NCBI RefSeq assembly: GCF_003610995.1
Contig: NZ_CP032543.1
Location: 4,402,001-4,466,000, forward strand
Length of the DNA: 64,000 nt
Direction: 5' to 3'
From: Streptomyces griseus subsp. griseus
GTDB taxonomy: Bacteria; Actinomycetota; Actinomycetes; Streptomycetales; Streptomycetaceae
Part shown: positions 33,398 through 42,828 of the stretch, piece by piece
Layout: every line of letters begins with the position of its first letter
Position numbering within the stretch: position 1 is the stretch's first letter
Program-made: the position numbers and the translations under genes
The notes under the pieces: model-generated
Told to the model about the DNA's origin: nothing
What the model saw: the letters and a program-made list of their open reading frames with translations, nothing else
The model's database searches: none

Positions 33398-34951
33398 ATG
33401 CGAGGCGACGAGGAGTGGGGCAGCATCCCGGGGCTGGTACGGGAGGCGGCGCGACGGTACGGCCCGGTGGAGGCGGTCGTCGAGGGCCGCACCCGCCTGA
33501 CGTACGCCGAACTCGGCGCCCGGGTGGAGCGTGCCGCCGCCGCGTGCATGGCCGCCGGGGTGGAGCCGGGCGACCGGGTCGCGATCTGGGCCCCGAACAC
33601 GCTGGACTGGATCGTCTCCGCGCTCGGGTCGGTGAGCGCGGGCGCGGTGCTGGTGCCCCTGAACACCCGCTTCAAGGGCACGGAGGCGGCCCACATCCTG
33701 CGCCGCGGCCGGGCCAGGCTGCTCTTCGTCACCGGCACGTTCCTGGGCACGTCGTACGTGGCGTCCCTGCGCCGCTCGGAGGTGAAGCTGCCGGACCTGG
33801 AGCGGGTGGTGGTGCTGGCGCAGACGGCCCCGGAGGACTACACGAGCTGGCCGGAGTTCCTGGCGGCGGGCGAGGGGGTCCCGGCCGAGGCCGTACGGGA
33901 ACGGGAGGCCGCCATCGCCCCCTCTGACCCCTCCGACATCATCTACACCTCGGGCACCACGGGCGCGCCCAAGGGGGCGGTGATCACGCATGCGCAGACG
34001 CTGCGCGCGTACGAGATCTGGAGCGAGCTGGCGGGCCTGCGCGAAGGCGACCGCTACCTGATCGTCAACCCCTTCTTCCACACCTTCGGCTACAAGGCGG
34101 GGATCATCGCCTGCCTGATGCGGGGGGCCACGATGGTCCCGCAGCCGGTGTTCGACGTGGACACGGTGCTGGCGAACATCGCGGCGGAACGCATCTCCGT
34201 CCTGCCGGGCCCGCCCACCCTCCACCAGTCCCTCCTGGACCACCCGGCCCGCGACGCGCACGACCTCTCCGCCCTGCGCCTGGTGGTCACCGGCGCGGCG
34301 GTGGTCCCCCTCCAGCTGGTGGAGCGCCTGCGCACCGAACTCGGCATCGCCACGGTCCTCACGGCGTACGGCCTCTCCGAGGCGAGCGGCATCGTCACGA
34401 TGTGCCGCCGGGGCGATCCGGCGGAGACCGTGGCCACCACGTCCGGCCGCGCGATCCCCGGCACCGAGGTCCGCGTCCTCGCCGGGCCCGGGGCGCCCGG
34501 CGAGATCCAGGTCCGCGGCTTCAACGTGATGGCCGGCTACTTCGAGGACCCGGAGACCACGGCCGACGCGATCACCCCGGACGGCTGGCTCCGCACCGGC
34601 GACGTGGGCGTCCTGGACGGGGCGGGCAACCTGCGGATCACGGACCGGATCAAGGACATGTTCATCGTCGGCGGCTTCAACGCCTACCCGGCCGAGATCG
34701 AACAGCTCCTGGGCCTCCACCCGGACATCGCCGACGTGGCGGTCGTCGGCGTCCCCGACCCGCGCCTCGGCGAGGTCGGCAAGGCGTACGCGGTCCGCCG
34801 CCGGGGCGCCACGGTGACGGCGGACGACCTGATCGCCTGGTCCCGCCGCGAGATGGCGAACTTCAAGGTCCCGAGGGCGGTGGAGTTCCTCCCGGAACTC
34901 CCGCGCAACGCGAGCGGCAAGGTGGTGAAGGGGGAGCTGCGGGGGCGGTAG
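33398..34951 (+). CDS. Acyl-CoA synthetase, FadD3-like
   Basis: 517-residue class I adenylate-forming CoA ligase. The AMP-binding P-loop YTSGTTGAPKGAVI is near residue 184. HTFGYKAGI, LTAYGLSEASGIVTM (motif II), GWLRTGDVG with the GNLRITDRIKDMFIVGGFNA hinge, and FKVPRAVEFLPELPRNASGK with the catalytic Lys complete the enzyme. The overall pattern is close to FadD3-type ligases, which activate the methyl-indanedione propionate of sterol rings C/D; the actual substrate here is unproven. ATG 33398 follows GGGAGGCGG; GTG 33395 is an alternative. It shares operator copy 7 with the divergent thiolase operon. Confidence 0.92.
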   Translation: MRGDEEWGSIPGLVREAARRYGPVEAVVEGRTRLTYAELGARVERAAAACMAAGVEPGDRVAIWAPNTLDWIVSALGSVSAGAVLVPLNTRFKGTEAAHILRRGRARLLFVTGTFLGTSYVASLRRSEVKLPDLERVVVLAQTAPEDYTSWPEFLAAGEGVPAEAVREREAAIAPSDPSDIIYTSGTTGAPKGAVITHAQTLRAYEIWSELAGLREGDRYLIVNPFFHTFGYKAGIIACLMRGATMVPQPVFDVDTVLANIAAERISVLPGPPTLHQSLLDHPARDAHDLSALRLVVTGAAVVPLQLVERLRTELGIATVLTAYGLSEASGIVTMCRRGDPAETVATTSGRAIPGTEVRVLAGPGAPGEIQVRGFNVMAGYFEDPETTADAITPDGWLRTGDVGVLDGAGNLRITDRIKDMFIVGGFNAYPAEIEQLLGLHPDIADVAVVGVPDPRLGEVGKAYAVRRRGATVTADDLIAWSRREMANFKVPRAVEFLPELPRNASGKVVKGELRGR

Positions 34952-35002
34952 CCCCGCCCGGCCCCCGCCACGCCGGAGGAGCCGCCCCGTTCCCCCACGC
35001 CC

Positions 35003-35038
35003 GAGGGGCCCGAGCCCATCCCCAGGCCCGGGCCCCTC
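35003..35038. terminator. Bidirectional terminator between CoA ligase and afsS
   Basis: Inverted repeat GAGGGGCCCG / CGGGCCCCTC with a 16-base loop, 51 bases after the ligase stop and about 95 after the afsS stop. It suits convergent termination. Confidence 0.7.
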
Positions 35039-35132
35039 TGCGTACGACAGCTGCGACGGCTCCCCCTCCACGCCGCCGCGGCTGCTCCCCCGTACGTACC
35101 CCCCCGTATCCCCCGTTCCCCGTCGTGAAGGT

Positions 35133-35312
35133 CTACTTGGCGGGCTCGCTCGTGGCGTGCATGTCGCCGTTGGTGGTGTCCCCGCCGGTGGCGTGCATGT
35201 CCTTCGGCTTGAGCGGGCTGCCGGTGGCGTGCATGTCGCCGTTGGTCGTCTCGCCGCCGGTGGCGTGCATGTCCTGCGGCTTGATGACCGGGTTCTTCTT
35301 CGCGTCAGCCAT
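35133..35312 (-). CDS. afsS: AfsS-like small repeat protein (DMHAT repeats)
   Basis: 59-residue protein consisting almost entirely of four DMHAT units: KPQDMHATGG, TTNGDMHATGS, KPKDMHATGG and TTNGDMHATS, i.e. two copies of a 24-residue double unit. There is no hydrophobic core or known fold. The start ATG 35312 has a strong GGGGAGGA ribosome site. It is immediately downstream of, and co-directional with, the AfsR-type gene. In S. coelicolor, afsS encodes a small sigma-like pleiotropic activator of antibiotic production immediately downstream of afsR and is an AfsR target. I assign AfsS from this synteny plus size and repeat character. Confidence 0.85.
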   Translation of the reverse strand: MADAKKNPVIKPQDMHATGGETTNGDMHATGSPLKPKDMHATGGDTTNGDMHATSEPAK

Positions 35313-35353
35313 ATCGCTGTCCTCCCCTGGGCAGTGCTTCGTTTCCGGTTGAT

Positions 35354-35403
35354 GAGAGGGCCCGCCCGGCTGTTCCCCCGTGGACTGCCGGGCGGGCCCT
35401 CTC
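35354..35403 (-). terminator. Strong hairpin between afsR and afsS
   Basis: Perfect 17-bp stem (GAGAGGGCCCGCCCGGC and its complement) with a 16-base loop, only 41 bases before the afsS start. It can terminate afsR. If the afsS promoter is upstream of it, the hairpin would lie in the afsS leader as an attenuator. Confidence 0.75.
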
Positions 35404-35536
35404 CAGGGCCGCTCACCTTACGTCGCGGCCTCACCGTCAGCCCGTCTGCCCCCCGACGCGACGGATCGACAGGCATGAGAATCGCCGGTCGCGATAAACG
35501 AATGATGAACACGCGCGCCGAGGCCACCGGAAGGGG

Positions 35537-38503
35537 TTACGAGGGCGAGGCGGACGCCCCCGACGTGAGCAGCGCGCGGACCTCCGCCGCCTCCTGCGAG
35601 CCGAGCGCGTCGTAGATGCCCAGCGCCTCGCGCCAGCAGACCTCCGCCCGGCCGAACTGGCCGATCTGGACCAGGGAGCGGCCCAGCACCGTCAGGACGT
35701 TGCCCCGGCGCCACTCGCCGCCGATGCCCCGCAGCGCGGTGAGGGCCTGCTCCGCCTTGACCGCCGCGTCCGTCGCGTTCGCCGCCGTCAGGTCGACCTC
35801 CGCGAGCCGGAAGAGGGTCATGCCCTCCCACAGCCGCTGGCGACTGGCGCGGAAGACGTCCAGCGCCTCCAGCAGCCGCTCCGACGCCTCGGTGAACCTG
35901 CCGCTCTGGGTGAGCGCCATCCCCAGCGCGTAGCGGCCGTTGGCGCTGCGCAGGGTGTGGCCCATGCTGTCGTAGACGGCCGTGCCCTCCTCGGCCAGGG
36001 CCACCGCGCTGTCGGTGCGGCCGGTCGCCAGGTGGATGCGGGAGAGGTTGCAGAGCGCGCTCGCCTCGCCCGGCCGGTCCTGGAGGGAGCGGAAGTTGTC
36101 TATGGCCTGGGCGAAGTACCGCTCCCCGTCGTCGTGGCGGCTCTGGTAGAGCGCCATGATGCCCCGGGCGTTCGACGCCCAGCAGGCGGGCAACGGGTCC
36201 TGGTCGGCCTCGACCAGGCGCATCACGCTCTCCGCCTCCTGCTCGGCCTGGTCGAACCGGCCCGACGTGTGGTGCACGTCGGCCAGCGTCACCAGGGCGC
36301 GGACCTCGGAGCGCCGGTCGCCGCTCGTCCGGGCCGCCTCCAGCAGGGTCAGGGCGACGGTCTCGTACTGCTTCGCGTTCGCCCCCGACTCGCCCAGGTC
36401 CAGGGCCGCCCAGAGCAGGTCCACGCCCCGCCGCAGGGTGGAGGGTTCGCAGGAGCGGCGTACGCAGGCGAGCAGCGGGCCCGCCTCCGTGTACAGCCAG
36501 TCCAGCGCCGCCTGCCGGTCGCCGAACGTGAGACCGGGGTGGTCCGTCGGCTCCAGGTGGTTCACCAGCCGGTCGCCCGGCCGCTCCAGCGCATACACCC
36601 CCGCCGCCGTCGCCAGGTAGAAGTCCAGCAGCCGGGAGAGTGCCAGCTCCCGTTCCACCGGCGGCTGTTCGTCGCGTTCCGCGCAGGAGCGGGCGTAGAG
36701 GCGTACGAGGTCGTGGTAGCGGTAGCGGCCGGGGGCGGCCGACTCCAGGAGGGAGGTGTCGACCAGGGCCTCCAGCAGGTCCTCCGCCGTGTGCGGCTCC
36801 AGGTTCAGCAGGGCGGCCGCCGCGGCGAGCGAGATGTCGGGGCCGTCGGCGAGGCCGAGGAGGCGGAAGGCGCGGGCCTGGGCCGGTTCCAGCTGGCCGT
36901 AGCCGAGTTCGAAGGTGGCCTTGACCGCGAGGTCGCCCGCCTGGAGTTCGTCCAGGCGTCGGCGCTCGTCGGCCAGCTTGGCGGCGAGGACGGAGACCGT
37001 CCAGGTGCGGCGGGCGGCGAGGCGGGAGGCGGCGATGCGGATGGCGAGGGGGAGGAAACCGCAGGCGGCCACCACGTCCAGGGACGCTTCCCGTTCCGCG
37101 CCGACCCGTTCCGCGCCGACGATCCTCGTGAAGAGCTGGAGCGCCTCGTCCGGCGACATGACATCCAGGTCCACCAGATGGGCCCCGGCCAGGTCGACCA
37201 TCCGGACCCGGCTGGTCACCAGGGCCGCGCAGCCGGGCGTGCCGGGCAGCAGCGGGCGGATCTGGGCCGCGTCGTGGGCGTTGTCGAGGAGGACGAGGAT
37301 GCGGCGGCCGTCCAGCGTGGAGCGGTAGAGCGCGGCCCGCTCGTCCAGCGTGTCCGGGATCGCCGAGTCCGCGGTGCCGAGCGCCCGCAGGAACGAGCCG
37401 AGGACCGTCTCCGGCTCGGCCGCCCGGGCGCCCGCGCCCTGGAGGTCGACGTAGAGCTGGCCGTCGGGGAAGTGGGGACGGGCCTGGTGGGCGACGTGAA
37501 CGGCCAGCGTCGTCTTGCCGACCCCGCCGATACCGGCCAGCGCGGAGACCGCCATCACCGAACCCTCGGCGGTGGCCAGTTGGGCGCCCAGATCCCGTAC
37601 GAAGGAGTCCCGGCCGGTGAAGTCGGGCACCGTCGCCGGAAGTTGCGCGGGTCGCAGGGGCGCTGGCGCGGGGGCCGGTGCGCCCGCCGGGCGGGCCAGC
37701 TCCTCGTCGGCCCGCAGGATGCGCTGCTGGAGCTGGGCCAGTTCGGGGCGCGGGTCGACGCCCAGCTCCTCGGCGAGGAGGCGGCGGGTGTCCGCGTACA
37801 CCGCCAGCGCCTCCGCCTGTCGGCCGCTGCGGTACAGCGCCACCATCAGCAGCTCGCGCAGCCGCTCCCGCAGCGGGTGGGCGGCGGTGAGCGCGGTCAG
37901 TTCCGAGACCGCCTCCGCGTGGCTGCCCACCTCCAGGTCCAGATCGAGGCGGGCCTCGGTCAGCTGGAGGCGCCACTCCTCCAGCCGGGTGCGCTGGTTC
38001 TCCGCGTACGGGCCCGGCACGGAGGCCAGCGCCTCGCCGTCCCACAGCCCCAGCACCTTGTTGATCAGGGTGCGGGCCTGGAGCCGGTCACCGCCCGCGC
38101 GGGCCTTCTCCGCCTCGGCGGCCAGGTCCTGCGCCAGGGTGAGGTCGAGTGAGCCGCGCCCGATCCGCAGCGCGTACCCGCCCGCCTCGCTCACCAGGGT
38201 CTCCTGGCCCAGGATCTTCCGCAGCCGGGAGGCGTACGTACGGATCGTGGCCAGCGCCTGCGAGGGCGGGTCCTCGCCCCAGAACGCGTCGATCAGCTCG
38301 TTCGCCGTGGCCGTCCGGCCCTCGCGCAGGAGCAGGGCGGCCAGGAGCGCGCGCTGCTGGGGGGAGCCGGAGGGGAGCGCCTCGGCGCCGCGCCATGCCC
38401 GTACCGGCCCCAGAACGGTGAACCTGAGGGAGTCGGCGGCCCCCGGTTCCTCCGGAGCGCGCTGCTCCGGTACGCGCACGCGTGGCCCGTGATCACGGCC
38501 CAT
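35537..38503 (-). CDS. afsR: AfsR-type SARP transcriptional activator with NB-ARC and TPR domains
   Basis: 988-residue global regulator of secondary metabolism. An OmpR-like winged helix (residues 25-120: LRFTVLGPVRAWRGAEALPS, ATIRTYASRLRKILG) and a bacterial transcriptional activation domain (125-270: RLEEWRLQLTEARLDLDLEV) form the SARP module. The NB-ARC ATPase follows with GIGGVGKTTLAVHVA near 328, and VLLDNAHDAAQIRPLLPGTP as Walker B and beyond. Tetratricopeptide repeats fill about 640-980. ATG 38503 gives MGRDHGPRVRVPEQRAP and a length close to the 993 residues of S. coelicolor AfsR; an upstream open extension is not conserved. Its classical target, afsS, follows it. Confidence 0.93.
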   Translation of the reverse strand: MGRDHGPRVRVPEQRAPEEPGAADSLRFTVLGPVRAWRGAEALPSGSPQQRALLAALLLREGRTATANELIDAFWGEDPPSQALATIRTYASRLRKILGQETLVSEAGGYALRIGRGSLDLTLAQDLAAEAEKARAGGDRLQARTLINKVLGLWDGEALASVPGPYAENQRTRLEEWRLQLTEARLDLDLEVGSHAEAVSELTALTAAHPLRERLRELLMVALYRSGRQAEALAVYADTRRLLAEELGVDPRPELAQLQQRILRADEELARPAGAPAPAPAPLRPAQLPATVPDFTGRDSFVRDLGAQLATAEGSVMAVSALAGIGGVGKTTLAVHVAHQARPHFPDGQLYVDLQGAGARAAEPETVLGSFLRALGTADSAIPDTLDERAALYRSTLDGRRILVLLDNAHDAAQIRPLLPGTPGCAALVTSRVRMVDLAGAHLVDLDVMSPDEALQLFTRIVGAERVGAEREASLDVVAACGFLPLAIRIAASRLAARRTWTVSVLAAKLADERRRLDELQAGDLAVKATFELGYGQLEPAQARAFRLLGLADGPDISLAAAAALLNLEPHTAEDLLEALVDTSLLESAAPGRYRYHDLVRLYARSCAERDEQPPVERELALSRLLDFYLATAAGVYALERPGDRLVNHLEPTDHPGLTFGDRQAALDWLYTEAGPLLACVRRSCEPSTLRRGVDLLWAALDLGESGANAKQYETVALTLLEAARTSGDRRSEVRALVTLADVHHTSGRFDQAEQEAESVMRLVEADQDPLPACWASNARGIMALYQSRHDDGERYFAQAIDNFRSLQDRPGEASALCNLSRIHLATGRTDSAVALAEEGTAVYDSMGHTLRSANGRYALGMALTQSGRFTEASERLLEALDVFRASRQRLWEGMTLFRLAEVDLTAANATDAAVKAEQALTALRGIGGEWRRGNVLTVLGRSLVQIGQFGRAEVCWREALGIYDALGSQEAAEVRALLTSGASASPS

Positions 38504-38803
38504 TGATGCCCCCTGTCCTGCTCGCCTGCCGGCCCGCCTCGTCAGCGGGTCCTGCCGGTGGTGCCCGTCTCCGAAGGTCCGCCCGTTCTCGGCCGTTGTC
38601 CGTCCGTGCGTCGAAGTGCGGTGTACATCCCGATTGTTCGGTACCGCTGACATCGCGCTCAACAGTCTGCCTTGTCGCGGGCGGCCCCGTCAGCAGTGGG
38701 TGACGCTCTGCACAAGCCCTCGACAACGATTGGGGAACCGCGCCCGCCGCCGATGCGCGCACGGCAGCTGACGGTTCGTCAGATCGGCGCTACCGTGGAA
38801 CGC
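38504..38803. other. 300-bp divergent promoter region of afsR and an amidohydrolase gene
   Basis: It holds no gene. The only recognisable site is operator copy 8 at 38768-38782, next to the amidohydrolase start. No afsR promoter element can be stated with confidence. Confidence 0.5.
38768..38782. promoter_or_regulatory. Palindromic operator, copy 8 (CTGACG GTT CGTCAG)
   Basis: Perfect 15-bp palindrome, 21 bases upstream of the amidohydrolase ATG. It is the right-most copy found in the window. Confidence 0.7.
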
Positions 38804-40024
38804 ATGGAGACCTTCCCGAAGATCATCTCGGTGGACGACCACACGGTGGAGCCCGCTCATGTCTGGCGGGACCGGCTCCCGTCCAGGTACGCGGACTCCG
38901 GCCCGCGCATCGTCCGCGCACCGCTGAAGGAAATGACCTTCATGGGCGGAAAGTTCGCGCCCGTGATGGGAGCGCCGGGCGATGAAGGACCGGTCGGCGA
39001 CTGGTGGGTCTACGAGGACCTGCACCGGCCGCTCACCCGCCTGGACACCGCCGTCGGCTACGACAGGGACGAGATCAAGCTGGAGATCATCACCTACGAG
39101 CAGATGCGCCCGGGCTCCTTCTCGGTCCCGGAGAGGCTCGCCGACATGGACGTCAACCACGTCCAGTCCGCCCTGTGCTTCCCCACCTTCCCGCGCTTCT
39201 GCGGCCAGACGTTCACCGAAGCGAAGGACCGCGAGCTGGGGCTGCTCGGCGTGCGCGCGTACAACGACTGGATGGTGGAGGAGTGGTGCGGCCCCGAGGC
39301 GCGCGGCCGCCTGATCCCGCTCACCCTCGTCCCGCTCTGGGACGCGGAGCTCGCCGCCGCCGAGGTCCGGCGCAACGCGGCCCGGGGCGTGCGCGCGGTC
39401 GCGTTCTCCGAGATACCTCCCCATCTCGGGCTTCCGTCCATACATACGGACAAGTGGGATCCGTTCCTCGCGGCCTGCGCCGAGACCGGCACCGTCATCG
39501 CCATGCACATCGGCTCGTCCTCGAAGATGCCGTCCACCTCCGCCGACGCCCCGCCCGCCGTCGGCTCCACCATCACCTTCGCCAACTGCTGCTTCTCGAT
39601 GGTCGACTGGCTGATGAGCGGCAAGTTCGAGCGCTTCCCGGGGCTGAGGATCATGTACGCGGAGGGGCAGATCGGCTGGATCCCGTACATCCTGGAACGC
39701 GCCGACGTCGTCTGGGAGGAGAACCGCGGCTGGGGCGGCGTCGCCGACAAGGTCCACCGCCCGCCGTCCGAACTCTTCGCCGACCACGTCTACGGCTGCT
39801 TCTTCGACGACGCCTTCGGCCTGAGGAACCTGGACGCGATCGGCGTCGGGAACGTCCTGTACGAGACGGACTACCCGCACTCCGACTCCACCTGGCCCAA
39901 GTCCCGCGAGGTCGGCGAGGCGCAGATGGGCCACCTCGAACGGGACGTCGTGGACCGGATCGTGCGCGGCAACGCGATCGACCTGCTGGGACTGACGGAG
40001 GACGGTCTCTGGGCGGGGGCGTAG
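38804..40024 (+). CDS. Amidohydrolase_2 (ACMS-decarboxylase-like) family protein
   Basis: 406-residue metal-dependent hydrolase/decarboxylase of the amidohydrolase_2 group. It opens KIISVDDHTVEP, where SVDDH replaces the usual DxHxH. It has an internal metal His in TVIAMHIGSS near residue 235, RIMYAEGQIGWIPYILERAD, and the C-terminal Asp in VLYETDYPHSDSTWP near 350. Related actinobacterial genes lie in sterol and aromatic catabolic clusters, and one proposed role is ring cleavage or decarboxylation of CoA-linked intermediates. The start lacks a good ribosome site (TACCGTGGAACGC), so the transcript may be leaderless. It carries operator copy 8. Confidence 0.88.
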   Translation: METFPKIISVDDHTVEPAHVWRDRLPSRYADSGPRIVRAPLKEMTFMGGKFAPVMGAPGDEGPVGDWWVYEDLHRPLTRLDTAVGYDRDEIKLEIITYEQMRPGSFSVPERLADMDVNHVQSALCFPTFPRFCGQTFTEAKDRELGLLGVRAYNDWMVEEWCGPEARGRLIPLTLVPLWDAELAAAEVRRNAARGVRAVAFSEIPPHLGLPSIHTDKWDPFLAACAETGTVIAMHIGSSSKMPSTSADAPPAVGSTITFANCCFSMVDWLMSGKFERFPGLRIMYAEGQIGWIPYILERADVVWEENRGWGGVADKVHRPPSELFADHVYGCFFDDAFGLRNLDAIGVGNVLYETDYPHSDSTWPKSREVGEAQMGHLERDVVDRIVRGNAIDLLGLTEDGLWAGA

Positions 40025-40034
40025 GCGTACGCGT

Positions 40035-40086
40035 CCGGGGCGCGCCGGGCTGTGGTGTCCGGGAGGGGCCGGTGGCGCGCCCGGGG
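40035..40086. terminator. Imperfect terminator hairpin between convergent genes
   Basis: CCGGGGCGCGCC pairs with GGCGCGCCCGG with one bulged G, in the 115-base convergent gap between the amidohydrolase and MerR genes. Confidence 0.5.
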
Positions 40087-40139
40087 AGGGGCCGGCTGGG
40101 CAGGGCCGCCGCTCCTCCCCGTACGCCGTACACCCGGCG

Positions 40140-40979
40140 TCAGGCCTTCGTCACCGGCTCCTGGAGCTCCGTCACCCACCGGCTCAGGTCCTCCGGGCAC
40201 TCCAGGCTGACCTCGCGGGCGTACCCCGTGGAGCGGTAGCCGTTGGCGTCCAGCCAGCGGGCCAGGGTCTGCGCGGTCGGCAGCACATCGTCCATCGCGC
40301 CCCGGTGCACGACCGTCGCCGCCTCGAACGGGGGCAGCTCCACCACCCGTACCCCGGTCCCGCCGACCGGCCCCACCGGCGCCGACACCGTCACCCCCGC
40401 GTGCACGACGACCGCGCCGCCGCCCTCGGGAGAGCCGTGCGGGGCGTCCTCGTACCAGGCGGTCCCGGGACCGGCCGGCCGGACGCCGGCGCCTTCCAGG
40501 AGCGGGAGGAGCCTCTCGTACAGCGGACCGATCACCGGCCCGATGTCCTGCGGCTCGAAGCTCGCGGCGATCCCGGTCAGCTCGGCCACCCGGACCGCGG
40601 GAACGGTCTTGATCACAACGTCGTCGGCAGGCATGTGCCCCTCGCTCTCGATCGACCGGAGCCGCGCCTCGACCTGCGCCAGCCGCGCCGTCGCCGCTGC
40701 CGCCGCCTCCGCCAGCTCCGCCCGGCGCAGCCGCAGCATCCCGCGCAGCTCCTCGGGCCCCACCCGCTCGTCCAGGACGTCCCTCACCTGCTGGAGCGTG
40801 AAGCCGAGGTCCTTGAGCGCGATGATCCGGTTGAGCCGGGCGAGCTGGGCGGCGCCGTAGAAGCGGTAGCCGGTGGCGGGGTCGGTACGGTCCGGGCGCA
40901 GCAGTCCGATGGCGTCGTAGTGACGCAGCATCCGGGGCGACACCCGCCCGTACCTGGCGAAGTCTCCGATGGTGAACAT
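40140..40979 (-). CDS. MerR-family regulator with GyrI-like effector domain
   Basis: 279-residue BltR/TipA-like regulator. The N-terminal winged helix MFTIGDFARYGRVSPRMLRH with YDAIGLLRP is followed by GYRFYGAAQLARLNRIIALK and a coiled dimerisation helix (ELRGMLRLRRAELAEAAAAA, residues 80-115). A C-terminal GyrI-like drug-binding domain (VRVAELTGIAASFEPQDIGP to the end) suggests it senses small hydrophobic molecules. ATG 40979 begins at the conserved MFTIGDFAR; GTG 40991 is the longer option. A MerR-type operator with an elongated promoter spacer lies directly upstream. No drug pump is adjacent, so it may mainly control itself. Confidence 0.88.
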   Translation of the reverse strand: MFTIGDFARYGRVSPRMLRHYDAIGLLRPDRTDPATGYRFYGAAQLARLNRIIALKDLGFTLQQVRDVLDERVGPEELRGMLRLRRAELAEAAAAATARLAQVEARLRSIESEGHMPADDVVIKTVPAVRVAELTGIAASFEPQDIGPVIGPLYERLLPLLEGAGVRPAGPGTAWYEDAPHGSPEGGGAVVVHAGVTVSAPVGPVGGTGVRVVELPPFEAATVVHRGAMDDVLPTAQTLARWLDANGYRSTGYAREVSLECPEDLSRWVTELQEPVTKA

Positions 40980-40998
40980 GATGGATCCCACTGCACGG

Positions 40999-41020
40999 CT
41001 TCACACGGGGTGAAGGTCAA
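40999..41020 (-). promoter_or_regulatory. MerR-type operator/promoter
   Basis: The 17-bp palindrome CTTCACACGGGGTGAAG (40999-41015) sits directly against TTGACC (-35, 41015-41020 on the minus strand). The -10-like TGCAGT follows after about 19 bases, the long spacer characteristic of MerR-controlled promoters. Confidence 0.7.
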
Positions 41021-41053
41021 GGGTCGCCGGTCCGGCGCCTCCCGGGAACAGGC

Positions 41054-41095
41054 AGGAGCCCCGTTCCTCCGCCGGAGCGGGGGAGCGGGGCTCCT
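41054..41095 (-). terminator. Terminator of the cold-shock gene
   Basis: AGGAGCCCCG / CGGGGCTCCT arms with a GC-rich loop, 43 bases after the cold-shock stop codon. Confidence 0.75.
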
Positions 41096-41137
41096 TGGGT
41101 ACTGCTATGTACGGCCGCGATCGGCCGACCCGGGCAA

Positions 41138-41341
41138 CTAGGCCGGGGTGACGTTCTCAGCCTGCGGACCCTTGGGTCCCTGAGTGACGTCGAAGTTCAC
41201 GACCTGGTTCTCCTCGAGGGAGCGGAACCCGGACGCGTTGATCGCGGAGTAGTGAACGAAGACATCCGGGCCGCCGCCGTCCTGGGCGATGAAGCCGAAG
41301 CCCTTTTCAGCGTTGAACCACTTGACGGTTCCGGTAGCCAT
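41138..41341 (-). CDS. Cold-shock domain protein
   Basis: 67-residue single cold-shock domain that binds single-stranded RNA/DNA as an RNA chaperone. [20 protein letters not shown] carries RNP1 (KGFGFI) and DVFVHYSAI is RNP2. The length is standard for SC7.0/ScoF-type Streptomyces proteins. ATG 41341 is preceded by AAGGAGGGCTT, a near-ideal ribosome site. The leader is about 140 bases long and contains a hairpin (41407-41434), as in temperature-controlled csp genes. It is monocistronic. Confidence 0.96.
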   Translation of the reverse strand: MATGTVKWFNAEKGFGFIAQDGGGPDVFVHYSAINASGFRSLEENQVVNFDVTQGPKGPQAENVTPA

Positions 41342-41406
41342 AAGCCCTCCTTGGGCCAAAGGGTTGCCCTGCTCCAGAACCTGCAAACAAGTCTGAAAAC
41401 TACAAA

Positions 41407-41434
41407 AGCCTGCGGGTTACATGCTCCGCAGGCT
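41407..41434 (-). promoter_or_regulatory. Hairpin with U-rich tail in the cold-shock leader
   Basis: Perfect 9-bp stem AGCCTGCGG / CCGCAGGCT with a 10-base loop, followed on the transcribed strand by TTTGTAGTTTTC. It lies 66 bases before the ATG. It resembles an intrinsic terminator placed in a 5' UTR, so it may attenuate or stabilise the mRNA according to temperature. Confidence 0.6.
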
Positions 41435-41628
41435 CTGTACTGCAAGGGAAACCAAACTGCAACTTGCGGGCGAGCCTAGCACGCAGTCTCCGGAGAGCGG
41501 TAGAGGGAAAGATCACTTCACCCGAACGTTTGATTGCCCGCCGCGAGAGTAAGCAGGGAGCTCCGGGGAGGCCGCCGGAGCGGCTCCGCGGGCGCCCCGG
41601 TGGTGCCGGCCGCCGGGGGCGGGTCTAG

Positions 41629-42540
<912 letters not shown>

Positions 42541-42828
42541 GCCGTTGAACGGTTGCGCCCTTGCCCCGGGGGAAAGCAACCAATTCCCTTTTCCGGTTCC
42601 CCGGCCAAGGCAATTGGTCGAGAGGCCGCCGAACAACGCATTTGCGCCTTTCCCCGGGGCGAAAAGATCCCCTCCTGCCCTGAGTAAGGGGGAATGGTCC
42701 GGCCGTTTACCGGTGACCGCGCCGGTGGCGCCCCCTAGGCTTCGGTCCGGGTCCGGACCGACCGCAGGACTCGCAGCCACAGGGCTCACGGGCTCACAGG
42801 GGTCACGGGGTTCACAGGGGGAGGCCAT
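42541..42828. other. 288-bp non-coding region before the membrane Ser/Thr kinase
   Basis: AT-richer than its surroundings. It contains two similar stretches, GCGCCCTTGCCCCGGGGGAA and GCGCCTTTCCCCGGGGCGAA, about 90 bases apart, and the inverted pair ACCAATT / AATTGGT. They may be the mqnA terminator or a kinase operator; nothing firmer can be said. Confidence 0.4.

Noticed and set aside
35142..35300. GCATGTC-containing tandem DNA repeat as a CRISPR or iteron array
   Set aside because: The repeats are codons of the DMHAT units in the AfsS-like gene, with a start codon, ribosome site and stop in frame.
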